From Plumapathes pennacea (Eukaryota > Cnidaria > Anthozoa > Antipatharia > Myriopathidae): DNA of 64,000 bases. Of this stretch, positions 27,601-38,656 are shown in pieces. Below the pieces are notes generated by a model. It was not told where the DNA came from and made no database searches. It saw nothing but the letters and a program-made list of their open reading frames with translations. Made by a program: the position numbers and the translations under genes. The DNA lies in the NCBI GenBank assembly GCA_964036295.1, contig OZ038464.1, positions 25,896,508 to 25,960,507 on the forward strand, read 5' to 3'. Position 1 is the first letter of the stretch, and each line of letters opens with the position of its first letter.

Positions 27601-30600
27601 CACGTCAAATAAGTTTCGTGTTACAAGACAGCACTCGGTGATTTTCCCGCGGAAGCAAGCGAGTAGAGATGGCGCTTTCGTGCACTGCTGATTGATTTCT
27701 TTTTCAAAGTAAAACCAAACCCGAATTACTTTGGCTTTTGGTTGGTTGAAACTGTTTCCTTTTGGCCTTTGTGACTTGGTTTTGGAAAGTCATTCGAAAC
27801 CGCTCTTAGTATTGCATTATTTTCATCTATGGCGTTCACAGAGTTTATATTTTCCGGTTTCCGTTGTTTCCAGCTGACTATGGTGGCCATGGAAACAGTT
27901 TCTATGGCAGTGGTGGGCGTGGCAACAAGCGTGCTCAAATGCGTTACTGCGTGCGCCTACTGCGAAGCATGTGTTCCCTTGGAGACGATAATGTCAACCA
28001 GGACCTTGTCGACCAGGGAGCGATTCATCAGATTGTGGGTGAGATGCCTAACAAAACGCAAGATTTGTGTCAAATGTTTGAGGCTTTATAGTGAATGTTG
28101 TGCTTGGGTTATGACCCAGAATATGGTCTCCATCTGATGAAATATTTCTTTTGTTAAGGGATTCTTCTGAATGCGAGCACCAGTGCTGATGACAACGATG
28201 CTATTGATGTGGAGATGCAGTGTGACATGCTGTTTATTGTGTCCACTTTGTGCGAGGGAGACACCCACAGAAAGGTATCCATCGTTTCGAAACTCTGGAA
28301 TGCTAATTCTTGTGAGAACTGTGCGTTAACGATTGAAATGTACGGCGTTCAGATTTCCCACTCAACCTTGTTTCTCGTTGCGTTTCAACTATCTCTTTTG
28401 TGGCACTACAGTAATCTTTGCCCAGAAAGGTTCATTTCATGCTCGCATAACATCTTCCTATTGCTCATTGGGCGTTCCCAGTGTCCAATAGGCCTTTCGC
28501 ATCAACTGATCACGTAGTAGGTTTCCCCATATCATCGCCACACTGGGTTGCAAGCGAACCAGTCCTTTTATAGTTACAAGCGTGAGATCGTGCGTGATAG
28601 CTTTGACCTTTAGGGACATCTTTTATACTCTGCAAGCGATTTACAAAAGTATAGAAGTTCCTCAAGATCAAAGCCATCACGCACGATCTCAGGATTCAGA
28701 CCCCGTAATTCAGATAAGTGCGGTATCCCTGGTTTGCCATACTTCCACTTCTATTTGAGAGTGTATGACGAAGTGAAGAACGACAAGGGTTTTCAGACCT
28801 CGGAGTTGGGATAAGTGCGAAATCTCTGGTTTTTCCATACTTCCAGTCCTGTCTGAGAAATGTAGAACTATGTAAGGGCTAGAATAAGTGTAGAATCCTT
28901 ACTTTACGATACTATTCTGCAATTTGTTAAAGAGAAATGTAGAACTAAGTATGAATAAAGAAAGTAAGGATCTGTGGGCCAGCACTGGACATTTATGTGC
29001 TTGTTCGTAACTATAGTAGGACTGGTTCGCTTGCTGCCAGCATGGCGTTGCTATGGGGAAATTACTACGTGATCAATTGATGCAAAAAGCGTATTATTGA
29101 CCACTTTTGGATCCTTTTTTGGTCGTTATGCTGCCGAAAACGGCTCAGATTTTACTTGCGTGGTATCCTCCCAATGCACACTGAACCTTCTCTCAGCGAA
29201 TCAGAGTGTGTCAACGTACGAATGCAGTATTAATAAATGTGAGACGCGTCAGCCCTTCACCGCCGAGCAACGTCTCCACTGTCCATACTACAAAACTGTT
29301 TTGGTCAGTATGATCGACTTGATATTAAATGCATTGTGTTTTTAATAGGAACTGTTTGGCTCTGAAGGAGTCCAGGTTGTTGTGGAATACCTAAGAAAAG
29401 ACCCTCAACAAATCAACAGTCCCCTGGGACACCATAAGCTCTTGCTGGCTTCTGTAGACTGCGTGTGGTGAGTGTCCAACAGCTTTTTGTTGTTGCCAGA
29501 TGTTGATATTTGCTCCGTTATGATGCACAACTATTCGTCTTCATACCGCAACGAGCTAACTCTTTTGTGCCATACAGGTCTAGCGTACTGGGTTGTTACA
29601 TTAACGAGCAGAGGTTCTTGGAGAGTGAAGGAGTGTTTCTTCTCTTGGACCTTTTGGAGGTAATACTATATATGTGTGTATGTATCTTTCTCGGTCGTTT
29701 TCTTCTTTCTGCTTGTATTTGTTTGTTTTTGTGCATTGTGTTCTCTCTACAGACTCAGGCTGCTTTAACGCGGATGCGTTTTAACCTCTCCGTTTTACTC
29801 TTTATATACGAAAACAGAAACCGGAACGTTTTGAAAACGATCAACTTTTGGCTGCGTTTTCAAATCAATGCGTTTTTATCGCCGAATTCGATCGTTTTCG
29901 TTTAAACGGGAGGTGAAAATGCACCCGTGTAAACGCAGCCTCAATGGCATTGTATTTGTACGGTAACTCCAATATGCTGGTACTGTATTAGTATGGATAA
30001 ATATGAGTTTAGAGTACATCAGGCTGTCTCCTGATATTCGTGTATTTTGATGCGTGCGTGCGTGTTTGATGGCATATTGCTCTGGTTGCCCATACCTGGC
30101 TTCAGGCAAATATTCTATGGTATTTTAAAGTATCTCGATCACACTTACTGTATTTAATGGACAGAAAAACAAAAGCCTCTCTACAAGATATTAGTTTTTA
30201 GTATAATTTTGATGTTGTTTGTTTGTTTGTTCGTTTTCTGCCCTCCTAGATTTGCCCCAGCACCATGCAGAACGTTGTACTGGGTTGCTTAGTCGACTTG
30301 TGTGAGAGCGGCAAGGTGAGTTTGCTTGTACACTCTTCAACTTTATTTATTTATTTATTATTCTCTACTCCTGCACGCCACTACTTTATTTTATCTAATG
30401 TGTGATTCGCAACCGCCTCAAATGTTTTTCTTCAACAATTTCATTCATACTTACTGTATAGCCTATGCCGTTTAAGCCTCTGGCTTTGGCCCGTACTACA
30501 ATTGTATTTTAAAATATTTATCAATTTATAATAAAGGCGTTGTTGTTGTTGTTAACTGTTAACTGTTTAACAGCAGAGTCAACTTAATCACTCTATTAAC

Positions 30601-33600
30601 CAGTCAGCCTGAGTCTAATAGTCGCTCAATCAAGTAGTCACTCATTCAGTCAGTTTGTCCATTCAGTCAGCTCCGAATAAGGCCTGACGATCGAAATGTT
30701 ACTTCTTTAACGGCGTATAGCTTTCCCACATTAACTTTTAACTGATTTATCATACGGTGTATCTCCACGCCGACGTAGTCCAAAACTAGTGTGCACTGGC
30801 CTTCCTCCTTGCAGGCGCTGACTCACGTATCCAGCTGGCGTGGGAAAAAATCCACCACAGTGGGTAAACTTCTGGTTGAATTGTGGAAGAAGGAGGAGGA
30901 TTGTATGGCAGTTCCTCGTGACAAAACTGGCGCAATTACAGGTTTTTACAGTCTGTTTGAGTCGTGTGATTGGTAGTTTTCTCCTGAGATTAAATGTTAA
31001 GTGTACTGCACATCACTGGAGTTCCATACACATGGCGGTCAACCACTTTTGACAAGCATGCATCAGATTTAACGTTTTAGAACGGCTGCGCGGTTCCAAT
31101 TCCTTTGATTTTAGACTGCAAGATTTCCTAAATTTCTCCCAATTCAAAGCAAAATCTGTTTTATAATCCTAACCCTAACCTTTGCCTGGCTTTTGCGGTA
31201 TTCAAGTCCCGTCATATATCAGGCGACTTGTCGAAGGTTTTGTCCTGTATTTTTCAGCGCCTTCAGCTCGGATCGTTGTTATTCTTTTCCCCAGATATTC
31301 ACAAGCCTCTGATTGGTCACATACAAGAGCGCCAAGGTGTGATCCCTTTGCCGGCCGATCGTCCAAGCCAAGCTGTCGTGGACGTGTCGGAAAACATGCG
31401 AGCGAAGATTTACTCCATGTTCTGCAAGCTTGGTAAATAGTGACTTAGATGATTGTCTATCTCCACGTGCAGAAAGATTCTCACTGCAGAGATACTTTTG
31501 GATGCTTTTGCTGTTCTTGCCGGCAGACGTAAAAAATGGATTATCATAATCATTTTTTTCCGTCTAGCCGCAAGAACAGCAAAAGTGATTTCAGGCGTTT
31601 GGTGTGAGGGGGCGTTGCCTGGCTGTTGCATTCAATCATATAATATTTAGTCCAGTTTTAGGGTGAAAACTTCAATTGTTTATTTTCATGTGAAGTAGCA
31701 GCATGCATTTGGGTACAAGATATGACAGCATAAATACCCCTGCGAGAAAAGGGCTTTCCTTCTGTGCATGGACACAGATACTCGAAGCATTTTGTTGTTG
31801 TTGTTTGTTTGTTTGTTTGTGTGTACTTTTAGGTATTCATATTGTCACATAAACCATATAGTCCCTTACATAGTGCACCCTGATATGATATCAAATTGAG
31901 AATGTACCCTTTAGAAGGTACGGATGCGAGGTATTAAAACGTAGATACAGGTGGTTTCATTGTGAAGAATGACTCAAGAAGAAGTACTACCGTTGCTGCA
32001 GTGAGAGATGCCTTGTCTTTACTGGTTAATATTAAGAATCTTGCTGTGTTTGTTTCAGGTTTCAACGCGGTGCCTGGTCTGACCACTGCTGACTACATCA
32101 CCGTTTCAGTTATAGAGAAGTACATCGACTTTAAGGTGAACACTGATTGAGAGGTTCAGTATGGGGGAATATTGATTGACTGCTTTGTTTCATTTTACGT
32201 GCAGTAACACATGACGTGATATCAATGTGTTATACTTAATATAAAACTTATACGAAACGAGCTCCAAGTGGAATATTTATGCACTCGCTTTGTTCGCAGC
32301 CAGATTCTAGCTGTTTTTACTAACACAATTAAGAGACTTGGATAAACTACGGAACTATTTAACTGCTGGTGTTGCTGCAACTGCTGCTGCTGTTACCACT
32401 ACTGCCGTTGACGTGCTTGTGTTTGGTCCACAGATGGCTGAGGTTTGGAGAGAAATCAAGATTGAGCTGGAGCAAGAGAACATTCGTCCAGTATCGCCTG
32501 ACGCGGAGTGTCTCAATGAAATCACGAAGATCTTTGAAGACCAAGCCGCGGGAGTGCTGTCCACTCAGGTGCGACCTGAAGCAACTACGGCTCTCTCTCA
32601 TGTCGGGTTTATATCTTAGCGCAACCCGGCGCTGTTCTCTCGCTTGGGTATACTGCGTTTGATATACAAATCGCTTGCACGCATTGGTCGTCAGATTCCT
32701 TTTTCCATTTTCCTTTTTATGCTCAAGTTAAAACACCGAATGTTTTTTACCATTACTTATATATCTTATCGTTATCTATCTGTGTCGCTATGACCATAAT
32801 CACCAGAACTATAATTTTTGCATGGTTAGGTACTGCCTTCTAGTTTACTTTCGATTCAAAGAAGGCATCCAGCTGCCTTATTTCTTTTTTCTTTGTGAGA
32901 TGTGATTAATATCCGCGGTCTTGCTCCTCCTGACAGACGCAGCTGTTGCAGGCCCAGCGTAACCAAGAACTGATTGAAGAAGAGGAGCATTATGAAAAGG
33001 TAAGGCGCTAGCGGGTTTGCAATCTACATTCATCGGCTTAAAAATACGATTAAGAAAGCGAGCTCGACACATTACAATCTGGACAAGACGGCAATACCCG
33101 TCATTAGTGTCGTTTACCTGTCTTGAACGCCAAGCGAATAAAGTTCCGGTACTCGTGCCATTTCCGATTTCTGTTGTCTCTGTTTCAAAGCAAGGCCTGG
33201 TGCGAAATCTTTTTTTATGAAAGTTCGTTGCAAAAAGCTGCGACTGACTTCGAGTGCGGATTTTGTTGTTCAGTGTAACATTCGTAAAACCCTATAGGAC
33301 CCAAAACTCAAATGGAAGTTAGTTCAATGCATTTTCTATGTCATAAATTAGACACAAGAAAGAATGGGGCTTCCACACGAGGTGAAAATTTACCTAGAGT
33401 TATACCGAGTTACATAGTAAAGTCGAACGCTTAAAAACCACAACGACATTTGTTGCTATGTTTTTGTGGACATCTAATTTACTTTTTGAACTTGTTTTCT
33501 CTGCAGATAAAGGAAAGTCACCGCCAAGAAGAGAAGGCTGTGGGCGATTTCATGGATTTTGTCAACAGAACGTCGGAGTATAGTGTTCTCAAGGTCAGTT

Positions 33601-35524
33601 TTCACTTCAAGTCTGCGTGTTATATATATATATATTTATTATATTATAGACACGAGTGTTTTACTGAAAAATATACCGTGCGTAAAATCCATACGAAACT
33701 ACATCCGGGACCCGAGTGGCGTATTTTCCATATCCTCACCAGTGAGGATATCGTTGGCATCATTTCCCGCTTTTGCATTGTTGTTTGTGCAATATCTCGT
33801 AAAACATTCGTGGCTAATATAATAAAAAGAAAATTACACGGCGGCTTGAAGATATGGATTTTAATTTCTCGTGGTAAAAACAATATTTTACCACTCGAAA
33901 CTAAAATTCATATCTTCGCGCCACCGTGTAATATCCTCTATATATCAAACTATTTCCACGCAAGGGGAAACATTTGTTTCTAGTAGGTCTTTGTCAAACG
34001 CACCTAATTGCTTTCTGTTCTTCAAACGCTTAAAAAAACTTGGACAACCGAGTCGATTTTTGAACGAGTACATTGCAGTATACATTGCTACGTTTCTTAG
34101 TCGGCTTTTATTAATTTGTAAAGTATCGAGGAAGGCCTGTCAAAGACATGGTAATCTGGAGCGAAGTCTACAGATATAAATCTGTCACCCGGAGTTCTTT
34201 AGCTTTCCGTCGCCATTCCATCGGTCGTCTGCTAACATGTTTGTCTTGTTTTATTTTCTTTCCGTTAGTCCGTTTTATCATATTTTATAAACGTGTTTCT
34301 TTCCAGGCGTCCAAACAGAGGCAGCTCAGTGTTATCGAGGCATCTCGCCTCGAAGGGCGAGTCTTAAGCGGGTCAGTACTTGTTCGTGGAGTCAATTCAG
34401 GACGAGTCACATTTGAAAGAGACGTGTATAGAGACTAATTCTTTTACTCTCAATTTAAAGGGAACTGAAGCACGAAACTCTACAGGATAATCTCCAAACA
34501 ACGGTAAGTGAAGAATGCGTGTATTACACAATGCCTCTCCCAGTTTTTGTATTTTATCTTTGGGTGGTTTGGTTCTGGGTAAAGAATTGCAGTTGAAGTC
34601 GAGCAAGCACAGCAAAAAAAACAGTGAATTGCCATCCTCAAATTAGTCGAGAACTACCGGCAATTACCTCATTCCGGACTCTCACTCTGTCAATTTCGGT
34701 GCAAATTGCCGATAATTGGAACTTGCTGTCTTTTCCGTGTAGACATTCTGTGGCCGCAGAATTGCAGTGGAGAGCACGCCACTAGAACTCACAAGACCGC
34801 TGATCGACCATATTGTTGGCGCAGAGGAAGACAAGAAACACTTGCTGGTGACGGTACGCGTTACATTTGACTTTGTGTATCACGTGTTTTTTGCCGCTGC
34901 TCGTTGTACCTCAGTGCGTGTAACTATCAAGATCATTCTAAGTTACCTACAGCAACTTTTTTAGAGCGGCTTTCGGGTGACTGTCGAAGTAAGAGTGAGA
35001 CTGGATTGTTTCTGCGTTTGTCACGCTTTTGGATTAATCTAATGAAGTTTGGCATCATTTACATACTCTATTTGTCGTGTACATCTTAGTCACTTCCCTT
35101 TGCAATTACTTTGTTCCTTTCTCTATTGAGTGCTAAGCAAAGGTCACACTTAAATTGGAGCCTCGCTCTGTTGTGTGTGCCTTACCACTTCGAGTGGTAG
35201 AAGCTAAGTAAATATGTAAATAGATAAATATAAAATCGATGCAGATATAAGTAACACGAAGTCAGTGACTTAACGTTGTGGTAGCTGAATGACTAGACGA
35301 TGTTATAGAATAATCCAAATTGTGCTTTCCACGCACATCTCATGTAATTTTTGAAGTTTGCTTGTAGCTTCAGTATAGCAGCCAGTTAACCTGCCACCCT
35401 GCTTCAAAACTTCAAACAGTTGCAAAATTGTTCAGTCCCGTACCAGTCCTCACTCTGCCTTATCATTTCACGGCTGTCCTTCTGCAGAACTGACACTTGT
35501 TTTCTTTATTTTTCCGCGCAGTAA
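19324..35524 (+). CDS. cfap69: Cilia- and flagella-associated protein 69
   Basis: Exons: 19324-19413, 19493-19549, 20019-20084, 20350-20459, 20853-20929, 21316-21417, 21845-21918, 22584-22656, 23695-23776, 24181-24241, 24850-24884, 25242-25307, 25894-25954, 26141-26189, 26394-26437, 26522-26599, 26848-26958, 27395-27500, 27874-28038, 28159-28274, 29349-29467, 29578-29659, 30250-30315, 30815-30941, 31295-31432, 32059-32135, 32434-32568, 32937-32999, 33507-33593, 34307-34371, 34461-34503, 34743-34853, 35522-35524. Phases agree throughout; 912 aa (human about 941). The match to remembered CFAP69 runs end to end: EDFELKKLLF, GNSFYGSGGRGNKRAQMRY, WRGKKSTTVGKLL, LPADRPSQAVVDVSENMRAK. The body is armadillo-like helical repeats with a charged coiled-coil tail. 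In mammals it is needed for sperm flagella and affects olfactory cilia; here an axonemal/ciliary role is inferred. The last codon before the stop ends an exon, so the final exon begins with TAA. Confidence 0.95.
21480..21680. repeat. (ATT)n microsatellite, about 200 bp
   Basis: Nearly pure ATT triplets with a few interruptions in intron 6 of CFAP69. All six frames give homopolymer-like products (Tyr, Ile, Asn), which explains several spurious open frames here. Confidence 0.97.
22275..22485. repeat. Probable degenerate foldback element (CFAP69 intron 7)
   Basis: AAAGGCCATGTCACACAAGG at the left and CACCGTGTATCTCGGCCTTT at the right are imperfect inverted ends. The inside is rich in TTGCAACG-type words like the clearer element at 24524-24754. 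No coding frame is supported. Confidence 0.5.
24524..24754. repeat. MITE with long terminal inverted repeats (CFAP69 intron 10)
   Basis: AAGGTGGTGTTACACTGGTC begins the element and its exact complement ends it; the match extends through GATTTGCAAC. The inside repeats CGTTGCAAATCG-type words in both orientations. It is about 230 bp and non-coding. Confidence 0.88.
28499..29083. repeat. MITE with inverted ends and internal hairpin (CFAP69 intron 20)
   Basis: The ends GCATCAACTGATCACGTAGT and its near-complement continue into TTTCCCCATA. Inside, GAGATCGTGCGTGAT.GCTTTGA is paired with an inverted copy about 100 bp later. It is about 585 bp with no transposase. Confidence 0.82.
29757..29941. repeat. 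Small MITE (CFAP69 intron 22)
   Basis: AGGCTGC.TTAACGCGG at the left pairs with CCGTGTAAACGCAGCCT at the right, with further inverted CGTTTT-rich segments inside. It is about 185 bp. The open frame across it is not a gene. Confidence 0.65.
31505..31585. repeat. 81-bp near-perfect hairpin (CFAP69 intron 25)
   Basis: Arms 31505-31538 and 31551-31585 (CTTTTGCTGTTCTTGC... and its complement) flank a 12-nt loop, with only a few mismatches. The size would suit a short MITE or a pre-miRNA-like hairpin; nothing in sequence alone decides this. Confidence 0.6.
33643..33943. repeat. MITE-like family A, copy 3 (CFAP69 intron 29)
   Basis: It has the same end and core words as the copies at 1-275 and 6528-7240, including GACACGAGTGTTTTAC, TATCCTCACCAGTGAGGATA and TTACACGGCGGCTTGAAG. 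It lies wholly between CFAP69 exons. Confidence 0.85.
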
Positions 35525-36374
35525 CGGCCCCAGGATGGAAGCTAATATTTCCCGAAATTTGGGCAAGGACTGATCTGTAAATAATCTAAGATGCGTAGGG
35601 TGTACATAGTGTATTTAAATCTTTGTTTGTTTAAACTACACCTATTTGGTGGAAAGTATCGACCCTCTTGCTTGTACATAGTTTGCATTCATATTGTAAT
35701 TTATTCGGCTTTAGCTTCTCGTCTTGTGTTAGGTTTGGAATGGAAATATAGATAATGAGGCAGTCGATTTGAACACTCGTTTATTTGCATTTTTCAAAGT
35801 AAAGCAACTCATATGCGTTGAAGTGCAGTAGCCATGTAGTTCTGAATGCGCATTTTGACTTCGTACTTGTCTATAAACACATTTTGTACTTAGAAAGCTC
35901 GATTCAAGACTTAGTTTCCACGGAAAGCGACATTCGGATTTGATCCGGAGAATAACTTTCCAGTGGCTAGAACACCTGATCTGATCTGGGAAATTAATCC
36001 CGGGACACACCTATTTTAACGAAAGGCCGAGGATTTGGTTCTGCTGAACATCGTCAAAATGTGCTGGCTGATGCATATGTTTCGAGTATTATAATTTCTC
36101 TGATGAAGGGACACTGCTCGAAATCATTGCCAACACGGTCCGAGCTTTTACAGCGTTCATCCAGCACGGCCACGCCAGCCTTTCACTACATGATACAATG
36201 TTTCGAGTTTCCACCTTACACCTGTGCAAAAAAACAAACTAGTTCTTACAGCTGGGGCTTTATTGCTTGAGATGTGGACGACAAGAAGATCCAGCGATCC
36301 ATTGTAGTTTATTTATATAAAGTGATTTGTCGGACGTGAAGCGAAATCCTGTAACGAAAGTGTTTAAAAAGTGA
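35525..36374. other. CFAP69 3' UTR and gap to convergent gene
   Basis: This follows the CFAP69 stop. No further exon is seen. A TGATGAAGGGACACTGCTCGAAA-type dispersed word occurs near 36100. It is otherwise unremarkable. Confidence 0.45.
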
Positions 36375-37376
36375 CTATGTAAACGATTCCTTCTTAACTG
36401 CTCGTTTTGCCAGCATTTTTTTTCTGTCTAATGTACAACGAATCAGTTTGGAAGCGAGGACAACGGAGCCAATCTGACGAAATTTGCTTTTTAAATTGAT
36501 GACGTCTAGCATGTCTGTGTTGCTATTAAAGCCATGGCTTGATCCAGACGCCATGCAGTGGAACCTTTCGTCCGATTTTCGACACATTACATCTGGTGAA
36601 TTTAACATTCCACCTTGCGACGAGCTTTGTGGCTTGTTGGCCAAATGTGGAGTAGTTGTCTTCAGACGAGCAGCGCTCAAACTTGGCGATTCAGCATCAT
36701 GGCAATTACTCACTGCGCGGCTGTCCCCGCAGCCTCGACTCGATAAATGAGAGACCAGACCACCGCTCGCGCTTCTGACCAGCGGGGTCTGTTCAATCTT
36801 GGGTAAACTCGCGCTTTTGTTCATGGGAGACTGAGGAACGCTGTAAGGAGGACAGTTAAACTGCGTTTTCATGTGGCTGCTTGGGAAGCTGCGAGCCAAC
36901 TCGCTAGTGCTTTTACTTCTGAAATTATTTGCTTTCTGCTTTCTTTTACTCAGAGTAGAGCTTCCTACAGACTCACCAAGTTTGTGCATGAACTTTACTT
37001 CTGTTTTTCTGCTAACCTTGCGTTCACGTCTGCCATAAGATGGTCCTACATCATCAGATATTTCTCGAAGAATGTTCTCCGCGCTTTTTGCTCTTCTTCC
37101 CTCTTCGTTGTCCCGTGTGATCTCTGCAGTGGGCAATGCTCCTCCAGCAATTGATCTTCTTCGCATGATTTGCTGTGAATTGGCCTGATTCAACTGCTCC
37201 AGACCTTCCATCAAGCTTCTCTTGGCTTGCACAATACGTTGTAGTTCTTTATCGACGTACCTCTGTTCTTTCGTGTATAGATTCAGTTGGCGCTGTAACT
37301 TTTTCTCCTCCAGGGTGTTTTGAGTCTGAACTCTTTTTCGTTTATCTGTCTCTGTTGCTGAATTACGCAGTGACAT
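36375..37376 (-). CDS. Unrecognised basic, Ser-rich protein with N-terminal coiled coil
   Basis: A single 333-codon open frame with an ATG start and no introns needed. Residues about 8-68 are charged and heptad-like (EEKKLQRQLNLYTKEQRYVD, KELQRIVQAKRSLMEGLEQL), suggesting a coiled coil. The middle is rich in Ser, Arg and Lys with short repeated-looking pieces (SKSTSELARSFPSS, NKSASLPKIEQTPLVRSAS) and looks disordered. The C-terminus returns to order (NLKSKFRQIGSVVLASKLIR). No signal peptide or membrane helix is present. The length and base composition argue for a real gene, but I recognise no family. It ends tail to tail with CFAP69; any ciliary link is speculation. Confidence 0.65.
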   Translation of the reverse strand: MSLRNSATETDKRKRVQTQNTLEEKKLQRQLNLYTKEQRYVDKELQRIVQAKRSLMEGLEQLNQANSQQIMRRRSIAGGALPTAEITRDNEEGRRAKSAENILREISDDVGPSYGRRERKVSRKTEVKFMHKLGESVGSSTLSKRKQKANNFRSKSTSELARSFPSSHMKTQFNCPPYSVPQSPMNKSASLPKIEQTPLVRSASGGLVSHLSSRGCGDSRAVSNCHDAESPSLSAARLKTTTPHLANKPQSSSQGGMLNSPDVMCRKSDERFHCMASGSSHGFNSNTDMLDVINLKSKFRQIGSVVLASKLIRCTLDRKKMLAKRAVKKESFT

Positions 37377-38656
37377 TGTCCAACAACCTCAAAAACGTGC
37401 GTGGCTTGGTGTGGCGAAAATCAAAAAGTGAAAATGTCTACTGAATTCGGTGGCCTTTGGTGATAAAATTTCCATACGAAACAAACCTTCATTATATTGA
37501 TATGTTGAAGCTTTTGCCTACCCGAATCCCAAGGGAGAAGAAAACTGGTGCATTCGTGGAAGAAATCACTTTACAAACTTCGTCGACGTCTTATAATTCA
37601 TGAAACCTAATCTTCTCAGTGTAACCCAGGACAGCCACGAAGCTAGTCGGCTGTTTTTGTGAAACAACTATAACCAGCCAATAAACCGCGGCTTTGAGTT
37701 TAATGACAACAATCAATTTATAGACGTATTTAATTAGTTAAAGAGTGGCTCAACCGTCTTAGCAATGCGTCACGTTCGTTACGAAAGGCAAAAGTCAACC
37801 GTATGCATACCTACGCGTACGTAGTTTTCTGCCAAGAAAATGACGAACGGAAGCAAAGACAAATAAAGACGCAAGTTTATTGATGATTGGAAAACTAATT
37901 ACCTGGAAAAGAATAAAGTCCAAATGAAATATCTAAATATTCAGTTTCCACGACAACCACTATAACATTGCATAACATTTCCAATATGCTTGTTACCTCT
38001 GTTTCAATACGAGGCCTAATGCGAAACCTTTTTTATGAAGACTATAATTTGATTTGCATGTTTTGAAACGGTGGCAACAGTACAAACTATAATTGACAAC
38101 GTAAAAGATTATTTTTTCATGCAATTTGCTCCTATTCCTGCTGCTGCAGTAGTTCACCACTGGTTTGAAGGAAGCAGCTCTTTATCACAATGTTGAGTCT
38201 TGATAAGATAAATAGCTTGGAATATTTCCCATGCAACTGAATGTATATAAGCAATATAAACTCTTCGCCGACTCTTCAGAAGATCCGCTCAATGCAACAT
38301 ATTAGTTGGACTATTAGTTACTATAGAAGTTTACTATTATCGAGTTACTGTTTTCCAAGTACTAATATCGCTCTCAGAAAGACGGGGGTGGGGTGGGGAA
38401 CGTCCACCGGAATGCCTCTGTTAAAGCCCGTGCTTTTGACCTCTAAAAGATACGACGAACATCCCCGCCCTTTTTATCTGGGAGTCCTGATCTAACACGC
38501 CTATAATGATACCCCGCAAATTCGATCTTTGTAGCCTCTATCCTCATTTCTTGGCTTTTCTCTAAATTATTTTTCGATTTTCTATCATAACCCAGCAAAG
38601 CGGTCCAAGCCAAAGCACACAAGTTCTCAGTCATCTTGTAAATCAGTCACTCCATG
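37377..38656. other. Intergenic
   Basis: This lies upstream of the coiled-coil ORF and downstream of the zinc-finger gene. No exon, RNA gene or clear repeat was recognised. Confidence 0.45.

Noticed and set aside
33450-33983. 177-codon + strand frame as a separate gene
   Set aside because: It is CFAP69 exon 33507-33593 running on into a family A MITE.
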